A stretch of DNA of 64,000 nt, taken from NCBI RefSeq assembly GCF_003096695.1, contig NZ_QEKY01000008.1:62001-126000 (forward strand), read 5' to 3'. A program made the translations under genes and the position numbers. The notes under the pieces were generated by a model that did no database searches, had not been told where the DNA came from, and worked only from the letters and a program-made list of their open reading frames with translations. This stretch comes from Porphyromonas loveana. Lineage in GTDB: Bacteria > Bacteroidota > Bacteroidia > Bacteroidales > Porphyromonadaceae. Below, piece by piece: positions 54,518-64,000 of this stretch. Each line of letters opens with the position of its first letter. The stretch's first letter is position 1.

Positions 54518-55747
54518 CTATTCGAAGCGAAGAGCACGCACAGGAGAGATGCGCGAGATGATGTGTGTAGGAACCAGCAACATCAAGAAAGTGAGGAGGA
54601 GGGTGCCCAGATTGACCATCAGCCACGTGAGCCAATCGACCTGTACGGGCACATAGTCCATGTAGTAGATATCAGGATCGAGGAGACGCACCCAGCGGAA
54701 GTGTTGCTGCAGCAGGCACAAGACAAGAGCGATGGCATTGCCCCACAGCATCCCGCGCCCTACGAGCATCATGGCGAGGTAGAGAAAGATGCGACGAAGG
54801 GAGGATTCGCTGCTGCCCAAGGCCTTGAGCGTGCCGATGAACTGCGTCTTGTCCATCACGAGAACGACCAAGCCGGCTATCATCGTGAAACCACCGACAA
54901 GGCCCATCAGCGTAAGAAGGATGACGACATTGGTGTCCAGCGCAGATAGCCAGTCGAGCATGACGGGATTGAGTTCGGCAGCGGTATTGATAGTCAGGCG
55001 TTGGTCCTCGACGAAGGACGAAGCAGACAAACGATCGAAAACACGCGTCAGGACGCGGTCGGCATCGTCAGGATTATCTATATAAAGGAGCAAACGTCCG
55101 GCGTCATCCGCACCGAATCCACCGACACGTCGGAGCACATCGGCGGGAGCTAACGCGATGGGGACACCGATCTTGCCTCCGCTATAGAGTCCCGCGACCG
55201 TAAAAGCACGCAAGCGCATACGATCATCGCGGGCAAAATAGACACGGAGCTTATCGCCCGTCGATACGCGGAGCTGTCGGGCTGTCGCCTGGGGCAGTAG
55301 GATTGGGTTGTCCACCGAGTCGGCTGCACGGAAAGAGGGATAACGCCCCGAGACGATTTTCCCGAAGAGTGGATTGGGGCTCTGTAGCGAGTCGCCTCCT
55401 ATCAGCATGATACCGACAAAAGCGCTGTCGGTCTTGGCCACTCCCGTCATCTCGACAGAGGGAACTATGCGCTCCACCCCGGGCACATCGTCCAGCATGG
55501 CAAGCATTTCGCGGGGCGCATGTAGGTGATCAGCGGTGCCGGCCACGGGGGCTATGCAGAGATGTCCCGTATAACCATAGACGAGGCTGCGGATATTATG
55601 CTTGAAGCCGGCTGCTATCGACACGGTTATGAGCATAACCATGAGGCTGAGTGTGATGCCGATCACGGAAAGGCGGACGATGGGGGCTATACCGCGGCCT
55701 TCATTACGGTTGCCACCAAAGAGCCGTCGGGCAAAAAACAGATCCAT
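54518..55747 (-). CDS. LolC/LolE-type ABC transporter permease
   Basis: The 409-aa permease has an N-terminal membrane segment (LSVIGITLSLMVMLITVSIAAGF), a periplasmic MacB-like domain (about 45-260) and three C-terminal segments from VVILLTLMGLVGGFTMIAGLVVLV. KTQFIGTLKALGSSESSLRRIF is the ATPase-coupling loop, and the tail is HIISRISPVRALRFE. This is the plan of lipoprotein-releasing permeases. No ATPase gene is next to it; the LolD-type partner must be elsewhere. It follows ligA by 24 bases. Confidence 0.82.
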   Translation of the reverse strand: MDLFFARRLFGGNRNEGRGIAPIVRLSVIGITLSLMVMLITVSIAAGFKHNIRSLVYGYTGHLCIAPVAGTADHLHAPREMLAMLDDVPGVERIVPSVEMTGVAKTDSAFVGIMLIGGDSLQSPNPLFGKIVSGRYPSFRAADSVDNPILLPQATARQLRVSTGDKLRVYFARDDRMRLRAFTVAGLYSGGKIGVPIALAPADVLRRVGGFGADDAGRLLLYIDNPDDADRVLTRVFDRLSASSFVEDQRLTINTAAELNPVMLDWLSALDTNVVILLTLMGLVGGFTMIAGLVVLVMDKTQFIGTLKALGSSESSLRRIFLYLAMMLVGRGMLWGNAIALVLCLLQQHFRWVRLLDPDIYYMDYVPVQVDWLTWLMVNLGTLLLTFLMLLVPTHIISRISPVRALRFE

Positions 55748-55771
55748 CTTCTTCTCTTTATTACCGCTGTC

Positions 55772-58299
<2,528 letters not shown>

Positions 58300-58306
58300 G
58301 AGATGA

Positions 58307-58930
58307 TTAGAACTTGACGGAATCCGAAAAATCGGTACGGCTAAGGATAGAACGTCCGAGTGTAACCTCATCAGCATACTCGATTTCGTCTCCGATGGCA
58401 ATGCCACGAGCGATAACACTGACACGTACGCCAGTAGCTTCCAGCTTGCGGAAAATAAAGAAGTTAGTCGTATCTCCCTCCATCGTAGTACTCAGCGCAA
58501 GAATAACTTCCTCAATCTCTTCGGCATTCACTCGTTCCACTAACGAATCTATCTGCAAATCTCCCGGCCCTATTCCGTCCATGGGAGAGATAACGCCCCC
58601 AAGCACATGATATAAGCCACGATACTGAGATGTATTCTCGATAGCCATCACATCACGGATATTCTCCACGACGCAGAGTGTACGCTGATCGCGGGAAACA
58701 TCGGCACAGATGGCACACATATCAGTGTCACTGATATTGTGACATCGCTTGCAATAGATAATATGTTCGCGCAAATCGACCAGTGCAGAGGCAAAGAGAC
58801 GAGTACTTTCTACCGGTTGTCGCAATAAGTACAAAGCCAGGCGCAGGGCTGTCTTGCGCCCCACACCTGGCAATGTAGCAAGTTGGTCTACTGCCTTCTC
58901 AAGCAGTCGGGAAGGATATTTCTGTGTCAT
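58307..58930 (-). CDS. recR: recombination protein RecR
   Basis: The 207-aa protein works with RecO and RecF to load RecA at gaps. The helix-hairpin-helix [20 protein letters not shown], the four-Cys zinc finger ([19 protein letters not shown]) and the Toprim domain ([30 protein letters not shown]-like) are in normal order. Its ATG overlaps the RNase G stop by four bases (ATGA). Confidence 0.96.
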   Translation of the reverse strand: MTQKYPSRLLEKAVDQLATLPGVGRKTALRLALYLLRQPVESTRLFASALVDLREHIIYCKRCHNISDTDMCAICADVSRDQRTLCVVENIRDVMAIENTSQYRGLYHVLGGVISPMDGIGPGDLQIDSLVERVNAEEIEEVILALSTTMEGDTTNFFIFRKLEATGVRVSVIARGIAIGDEIEYADEVTLGRSILSRTDFSDSVKF

Positions 58931-60486
58931 TCATCCAAAATATCCAGCTCGTTGCCTTCGTAGTCGTAAAACTTATAGTCCAAGAATCCTAGACTTTCAT
59001 CGGGGATAAGTTTGATCCCCTTGGCATACTTCAGCTTCCACTTCTTCAGAATAGAAGTAAGGAAACCCTTCTTGAGGTATGCTGCCACGTAGGGGTGTAC
59101 GTGAAGGACAAATTGTTTGACTTGGTGCTTGTTGGCCATCTCAGCCACTTTCTCTTCCAACTGATCAGTGAAGAGGATGGAGGATTCCACCTTACCGGAA
59201 CCCAAACAGGTGGGACAACACTCTTCGGTATGGATAACCATGGCCGGACGAACGCGCTGGCGAGTAATCTGCATGACACCGAATTTGCTCAACGGTAAGA
59301 TATTGTGTCGGGCTCTGTCGGCCGACATCAGCTTAACCATGTGCTCATACAGCTGTTGGCGATGCTGGGATTCATTCATATCAATGAAATCCACAACGAT
59401 AATACCGCCCATATCGCGCAAACGCAACTGCCGCGCCAATTCCTCAGCCGCAGCCATATTGACATCGACTGCGGTTGCTTCTTGTTCTGTACTCCCACGC
59501 GAACGATTGCCACTATTGACGTCCACCACGTGCATCGCCTCCGTTTGTTCAATAATCAGATAGGCACCGCTCTTGTAGGTTACAGTGCGACCAAAGAGTG
59601 CTTTGATCTGCTTCGTGATGGCAAAGTGGTCGAATATGGGCAGTTCGCCTTGATAGAACTGAACGATTTCCTCCCGTCCCGGGGCTATCAGTTCCACATA
59701 GTCGCTCATTCTGTCGCGGAAAGCCTTGTCATTGACAATGATCTTTTGGTAAGAGGGATTGAAGTTATCCCTCAGCAAACCCAGCGTACGACTGGCTTCC
59801 TCATAGATGATAGACGGAGCTTTGGCACGCAGAGCCTTCTTGATATTGTCGTCCCAACGACGGAGCAAGCTTTGTAGCTCTTTATCCAACTCCGAAGCAC
59901 GTTTACCTTCAGCTGACGTGCGAATAATAACGCTGAAGTTCTTCGGCTTGATGCTGATGATCAGTTGTCGGAGACGTGCACGCTCTTCGGCCGAACGTAT
60001 CTTCTGTGACACCGATACTTTATCGGCGAAGGGCACTAACACCAACGACCTGCCGGCAAATGATAGCTCGGCTGTGAGGCGTGGCCCCTTGGTAGAGATC
60101 GGCTCTTTGGCGATTTGCACCAGAATCTGCTGTCCGGCCTTGAGGACATCGGCTATCTTTCCTTCTTTGGGGAGTTCGCCTCCGATGGGTACTTTGGACA
60201 GAGGTGGGATTGTTTTGCTTTTTGTCATCATCTCCATCATCTTCTGCTGAGCTTCGAAAGTCAGTCCCAAGTCCAGATAATGGAGAAATGCGTCCTTCTT
60301 GTATCCTACATCTACGAAAGCAGCGTTGAGTCCGGGCATCACCTTCTTGACCTTGCCGAGGTAAATATCCCCCACAGCAAAGGAAAGGTTGCGCGGTTCA
60401 CGTTGAAGCTCCACGAGTTTGCCATCCTCCAGGACAGCCATCGATACCTCTTTGGGCTTAACGTCGATTATTAGTTCGCTGTTCAC
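58927..60486 (-). CDS. rng: ribonuclease E/G family protein
   Basis: The 519-aa endoribonuclease has an N-terminal S1-like domain ([24 protein letters not shown]) and a DNase I-like catalytic domain with [12 protein letters not shown], the magnesium site. A zinc-link CCPTCLGSG follows. Length fits RNase G rather than RNase E, with no long C-terminal scaffold. It processes rRNA and decays mRNA. The start is GTG 60486. It is followed by recR with overlapping stop and start. Confidence 0.92.
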   Translation of the reverse strand: MNSELIIDVKPKEVSMAVLEDGKLVELQREPRNLSFAVGDIYLGKVKKVMPGLNAAFVDVGYKKDAFLHYLDLGLTFEAQQKMMEMMTKSKTIPPLSKVPIGGELPKEGKIADVLKAGQQILVQIAKEPISTKGPRLTAELSFAGRSLVLVPFADKVSVSQKIRSAEERARLRQLIISIKPKNFSVIIRTSAEGKRASELDKELQSLLRRWDDNIKKALRAKAPSIIYEEASRTLGLLRDNFNPSYQKIIVNDKAFRDRMSDYVELIAPGREEIVQFYQGELPIFDHFAITKQIKALFGRTVTYKSGAYLIIEQTEAMHVVDVNSGNRSRGSTEQEATAVDVNMAAAEELARQLRLRDMGGIIVVDFIDMNESQHRQQLYEHMVKLMSADRARHNILPLSKFGVMQITRQRVRPAMVIHTEECCPTCLGSGKVESSILFTDQLEEKVAEMANKHQVKQFVLHVHPYVAAYLKKGFLTSILKKWKLKYAKGIKLIPDESLGFLDYKFYDYEGNELDILDE

Positions 60487-60626
60487 TTAATGATTAGGAT
60501 TGTCTGATGATTAGTAAATGTATGAAAGCAAAGACGGCCTGTGGGCGGAGCGGCACTGATACTGAATCAGACCACAAAGTACTCGCTCACAGACCGCAAT
60601 GAATAACAAGAGAATCTATCTCTGTG

Positions 60627-60719
60627 TTACTTCTTCTTTTTATGGCGATTCTTCTTCAGTCTCTTCTTACGCTTGTGCGTCGCCATCTTATGTCTCTTTC
60701 TTTTCTTTCCGTTAGGCAT
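60627..60719 (-). CDS. 30-aa highly basic ribosome-associated type protein (AURKAIP1/COX24, DUF1713)
   Basis: A 30-residue reading frame encodes MPNGKKRKRHKMATHKRKKR followed by LKKNRHKKKK. This is the bacterial form of the AURKAIP1/COX24 (DUF1713) family, whose mitochondrial relative is a small-subunit ribosomal protein. Over half of the residues are Lys or Arg. It lies between the HU gene and the RNase G gene, all on the minus strand, and is likely cotranscribed with them. Confidence 0.85.
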   Translation of the reverse strand: MPNGKKRKRHKMATHKRKKRLKKNRHKKKK

Positions 60720-60752
60720 AATGCTTGATGTTATTATTGTTAAACTATGATT

Positions 60753-61031
60753 TTAGTCTTGTTTCATCTGACTCATAAAAATCTTCGAAGGCTTGAACGC
60801 CGGAATATTCCTCTTCGGAATGATGATGGTTGTCTGCTTCGAAATATTTCGTGCCGTCTTCTCAGCTCTTTCCTTTACGATGAAGCTGCCAAAACCACGG
60901 AGATAGACATTATCTCCATCCGAAAGTGAGTCTTTGATCGTATCCATGAACGTCTCCACGACCTTCAGGGTAGTCTCTTTATCTATCCCTGTGGACCTCG
61001 CAATTGTGTTCACCACGTCAGCTTTCGTCAT
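60753..61031 (-). CDS. HU/IHF family DNA-binding protein
   Basis: The 92-aa protein has the two N-terminal helices (MTKADVVNTIARSTGIDKETTLKVVETF), the conserved VYLRGFGSFIVKERAEKTARN and a beta-arm ending in PAFKPSKIFM. It bends and compacts DNA as a dimer. It appears to head a unit that continues with the DUF1713 gene, RNase G and recR. A -7 box is 48 bases upstream. Confidence 0.93.
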   Translation of the reverse strand: MTKADVVNTIARSTGIDKETTLKVVETFMDTIKDSLSDGDNVYLRGFGSFIVKERAEKTARNISKQTTIIIPKRNIPAFKPSKIFMSQMKQD

Positions 61032-61078
61032 AATACTATGTCAGATTAAATGGTTGAGTTTCTTTTGTTTTAGGTGTG

Positions 61079-61086
61079 CAAATATA
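61079..61086 (-). promoter_or_regulatory. putative -7 box of the HU gene
   Basis: The minus strand reads TATATTTG, fitting TAnnTTTG. A TTGTTG stretch lies upstream but at longer than usual spacing. Confidence 0.45.
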
Positions 61087-61122
61087 GTGCTTTTTCTCAT
61101 AGCGGATTAACAACAACAGAAT

Positions 61123-61629
61123 TTAGCGTTCCAGAATCGCATTATCACTCAGTCGGATAACACGCTGGTTCCTACTGCCGCGCCATCTCAGAGTGGGATC
61201 GAAGAGTTCCCTGACAAAAGGGCCTTCGACCAGTACGTCTATATATATAAGTGGTATAGCGAGAAGCGGGTCGGCCTTCAGTACCTCCAATGTATATCCG
61301 GTATAACACCAGATCGGAAGAGAACAAGACGTGCGCATCGTCCGAAGCAGACTGGCAAGCCCCGCCGGATTATAAAACGGATCGCCACCGGAGAGTGTGA
61401 TCCCGTCCAACAGCGGATTGTCCTTGATTTCTTTGATGATCTGGCTGAGGATGGAGTCCGTCAGCAGTACTCCCGCCTCCGGATCCCAACTCTCGGGATT
61501 GTGACAGCCCGGACAAGCGTGCCTACAACCCGCCAAATAGATAGAGTAACGCAATCCCGGTCCATCGCAAATAGTCTCACGATAGACGTTTAGCAGTCTG
61601 ATACCGTATGATTCGATGCTCTCGGACAC
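61123..61629 (-). CDS. nrdG: anaerobic ribonucleotide reductase activating protein
   Basis: The 168-aa radical-SAM enzyme forms the glycyl radical on NrdD. The iron-sulfur cluster Cys are in CRHACPGCHNPESW (CX3CX2C), followed by ITLSGGDPFYNP, the SAM-binding GGDP motif. The start appears to be GTG 61629, 27 bases after the nrdD stop. Confidence 0.94.
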   Translation of the reverse strand: MSESIESYGIRLLNVYRETICDGPGLRYSIYLAGCRHACPGCHNPESWDPEAGVLLTDSILSQIIKEIKDNPLLDGITLSGGDPFYNPAGLASLLRTMRTSCSLPIWCYTGYTLEVLKADPLLAIPLIYIDVLVEGPFVRELFDPTLRWRGSRNQRVIRLSDNAILER

Positions 61630-61656
61630 CTGCCCAGACTTCTTCCCCGCGCTGCA

Positions 61657-64000
61657 TTATTGGTGTTTGACCCTGTCGTGTTCTTCGGCCTGTTTGGCAG
61701 AGTTCCACGTATCGAGGCTTCCTGTCAGATAGCCCGTAATGCGACGCAGACGGGCGATCCTATCGCTGTTGCATACAGGACATTTGTCGTAAATAACGCC
61801 TTTGAAGCCACAACCCCTGCAAGTATCGACAGGATGATTAATGGAGCCGTAGCCGATGTGCTCATCCTTCATCATCTTGACAATCTTGAGAATAACCGAC
61901 ACATTCTTCTTGGCCTCCCCGTCCAGCTCTACATACGTGATGTGACCGCCACCGGTGATCGCGTGGAATGGGGCTTCGCATTTGATCTTTTCGGCTATGC
62001 CTATCGGCTCACGCACATCCACATGGAACGAATTGACGTAATAATTCAGGTCCGTCACTCCGGGGATGATACCATAGCGTTTCCTGTCCATCCGCGTAAA
62101 ACGACCGGAAAGACCTTCCGCCGGCGTGGCCAGCACGGAGTAGTTGAGGTGATACTTACGCTTGTACTCCTGCGCCACGTCGTTCATCACCGACACGGCA
62201 TCGTATAGCGTGTCCCATGCAACCTTATTATGCGCATGGCCTTCTCCGTAGATAGCGACCATCGCATTGTGTCCTCCGATGAATCCGATGCCGAGCGTAC
62301 CGGAATTGATGACGTCGCCCACCTCCTGGTTGGGATCGAGTGCGGCACCACCCTTCCAGACATCATTGCCCATCATGAACGGGAACTGACGAGCCAGAGC
62401 CGTCCGCTGGTAGCAATAGCGATCGTAGAGCTGATCGGCAATAAGCGAAGCCATTCGTCTCACACTCTCCAAGAACAGCAGACGCGCCTCGCTGCGTATC
62501 GTTTCTTTGTCTCCATCAGGACAATTCTCTTCGGCCTCGTGACGCGCTTCGATGGCCAAACGGGGCAGATTCATGGACGTAAAAGAAAGATTGCCACGAC
62601 CGACCGAACTCTTGATGCCGTTCACGTTGTCAAAGACACGTGTGCGACAGCCCATGGTTGCCACCTCGTAGAGATAACGTTTGGGGTCATCGGCCCGCCA
62701 ATCGGCATGCTGGTTATAAGGCGTATCGAGGAAAACGAAGTTGGGGAATAGTGCTTTGGCCGTCGTGGCACAAGCCTTGAGGAGAAGATCGAAGTTAGGC
62801 GTTGAGAAAGTTATCTTGCCCTCCATCGCTTCGTCGAAGTGCTCCATGGCCAGACGCAGGTCTGCCTCGGAATAGTTCACGCCCTCCTTGACTTTGAAGA
62901 TCTGAATCGGGAAAATGGGCACTTCGCCGTGCCCCAATCCCTCTTCGGTGGCGCGTAGCAGCTCCTCCATCACCATCCGACCCTCGGGCGAGGTATCGGT
63001 ACCATAATTGATGGAGCTGAACACAACCTGATTGCCTCCGCGCGAGTGCATCGTGTTCAGGTTGTGGATGAAGCCTTCCATGGCCTGATGCGTTTCTTTA
63101 CGCGTCTTACGGAAAGCTGTAGCAAGAGCGATCTCCACCTCTGAGCTCGAATAAGGGAAAGACGCCGCACATAATTCCTCATGCAGCCTCCCGGCTTCGT
63201 GAGGCGAGTCTGTCAAAAGCGGCACAAGATTCCGAATAGCCTTGGGAAGAGTCGTACTTAAGTCGGTATTGGTTGGCTCTCGGAGTTCGAGCACGAAGCG
63301 GAGACGCTCTATAAGATGCTTGACGAACGATTTGTACACACCCGGCGCCATGAAGAAGTCGAAGGCCGGTATGGACTGTCCGCCATGCTGTTCGTTCTGA
63401 TTCGTTTGGAATATGATCGTTGCCAGTGTGGCATAGCTGTGTATGCTTTGCGGAGTGCGGATGCTGCCGTTCTTGGTACGGAAACCGCGCTCGTAGAGGT
63501 CGGCTATGTCGTACTGGACACAAGTGGTAGTCTTCGTGGGGTAGTAATCCAGATCGTGGATGTGGATGTCGCCCGTCTTGTGTGCGCGACTATAACGGAG
63601 CGGCAGGAGGTATTTGCTCGTATAGTCCTTGGTCACTTCCGAGGCGAAGGTCATCATCTGACCTGCAGGCGTATGCGAACTCATATTGGCATTGCCCAAA
63701 TTCACATCGTTCTTCTCTATCGTCACGATGCCGTCCATCGTATGCTTGATGGAAGTGCGCTTGTCGCGCTCCACCGTGCGCCACTCGCGATAGATGATAT
63801 ACTTCTTGGCGATGAAAGGATTCAGGCGCATCAGCTCTTCTTCCACCCGGTCTTGTATCTGCTCCACGGTCACCTCTTCTCCGCTCTGACGAGCAAAGTC
63901 CGTTACCGACCGCACTATAGTCTCTATGCGGGCTGCCTCTTCGTGCCCCCCCCCTGCGCGATATGCTTTGATGATGGCCTGTCGGATCTTTTCGGGATCG
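61657..64000 (-). CDS. nrdD: anaerobic ribonucleoside-triphosphate reductase, 5'-truncated by window edge
   Basis: This is class III ribonucleotide reductase, which makes dNTPs without oxygen. The frame stays open to the end of the window. The N-terminal ATP-cone is partly visible upstream of the GTG at 63915 (KIRQAIIKAYRAGGGHEEAA), so the true start is outside. The catalytic barrel, the C-terminal zinc Cys (TCRGCG and CPVC) and the glycyl-radical loop RRITGYL near the end are present. A run of nine G (63946-63954 on the minus strand) encodes GGG in the ATP-cone; at nine bases the frame is intact. nrdG follows directly. Confidence 0.94.
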   Translation of the reverse strand, partial: DPEKIRQAIIKAYRAGGGHEEAARIETIVRSVTDFARQSGEEVTVEQIQDRVEEELMRLNPFIAKKYIIYREWRTVERDKRTSIKHTMDGIVTIEKNDVNLGNANMSSHTPAGQMMTFASEVTKDYTSKYLLPLRYSRAHKTGDIHIHDLDYYPTKTTTCVQYDIADLYERGFRTKNGSIRTPQSIHSYATLATIIFQTNQNEQHGGQSIPAFDFFMAPGVYKSFVKHLIERLRFVLELREPTNTDLSTTLPKAIRNLVPLLTDSPHEAGRLHEELCAASFPYSSSEVEIALATAFRKTRKETHQAMEGFIHNLNTMHSRGGNQVVFSSINYGTDTSPEGRMVMEELLRATEEGLGHGEVPIFPIQIFKVKEGVNYSEADLRLAMEHFDEAMEGKITFSTPNFDLLLKACATTAKALFPNFVFLDTPYNQHADWRADDPKRYLYEVATMGCRTRVFDNVNGIKSSVGRGNLSFTSMNLPRLAIEARHEAEENCPDGDKETIRSEARLLFLESVRRMASLIADQLYDRYCYQRTALARQFPFMMGNDVWKGGAALDPNQEVGDVINSGTLGIGFIGGHNAMVAIYGEGHAHNKVAWDTLYDAVSVMNDVAQEYKRKYHLNYSVLATPAEGLSGRFTRMDRKRYGIIPGVTDLNYYVNSFHVDVREPIGIAEKIKCEAPFHAITGGGHITYVELDGEAKKNVSVILKIVKMMKDEHIGYGSINHPVDTCRGCGFKGVIYDKCPVCNSDRIARLRRITGYLTGSLDTWNSAKQAEEHDRVKHQ

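Noticed and set aside
61311-61322. AGATCGGAAGAG, identical to the first 12 bases of a common Illumina adapter
   Set aside because: It lies within intact nrdG coding sequence (Ser-Leu-Pro-Ile-Trp on the minus strand) and the flanking bases do not continue the adapter, so it is coincidence.

Overview
The window looks like chromosomal DNA of Porphyromonas gingivalis or a very close relative. This rests on content, not on a database search: a streptopain-type (C10) protease with lipoprotein neighbours, an anaerobic ribonucleotide reductase, ATP-dependent PEP carboxykinase, Bacteroidota-only families, and promoters of the Bacteroidota type (TTTG, 19-20 bp, TAnnTTTG). Short tandem-repeat families fill several gaps between genes.

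Layout. 1-3.8 kb: end of parC, a DUF3316 protein and an S41 protease lipoprotein. 3.8-5.2 kb: bioG-bioC on the minus strand, for pimeloyl-ACP supply to biotin. 5.56-16.69 kb: a tripartite efflux locus (two FtsX-type permeases, ABC ATPase, MacA-like adaptor, divergent TolC) followed by an NtrC-type response regulator and its histidine kinase. This block lies between two direct copies of a ~642-bp repeat. 16.7-19.6 kb: a C10 protease gene broken by two frameshifts at or next to homopolymers, and two related lipoproteins. 19.8-31 kb: pckA, an amidinotransferase-fold hydrolase, radA, a transglutaminase lipoprotein, a thioredoxin-fold protein without CXXC, ribBA and an LptF/LptG-type permease. 31-34.7 kb: an accessory patch with RhuM, an unrecognised 399-aa protein in AT-rich DNA, and a decaying ~42-bp repeat array. 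34.7-41.9 kb: a formate/nitrite transporter and four fusion genes carrying eight corrin-ring enzymes. 42-51.2 kb: rarA, trmN6, rpoN, murF, alaS, aroB and tRNA-Pro. 51.4-61.1 kb: small membrane and secreted proteins, an AlkD-like protein, plsC, a LolC/E-type permease, ligA, GNAT, recR, RNase G, a 30-aa basic ribosome-type protein and HU. 61.1-64 kb: nrdG and a partial nrdD.

How parts fit. The clearest regulatory system is the efflux locus. tolC and macA are divergent, and each is preceded by a good match to a sigma-54 promoter. Between the two promoters lie repeated GGACA-type motifs suited to an activator. The activator and kinase genes follow tolC, and rpoN itself is in the window at 44-45.6 kb. 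A 41-bp palindromic tandem repeat separates tolC from the regulator gene.

The most unusual non-coding material is three families of periodic arrays: 41 bp at 12.8-13.1 kb, ~42/84 bp at 34.1-34.6 kb, and a 22-bp GGCGCC-centred array present at both 47.0-47.2 kb and 54.3-54.4 kb.
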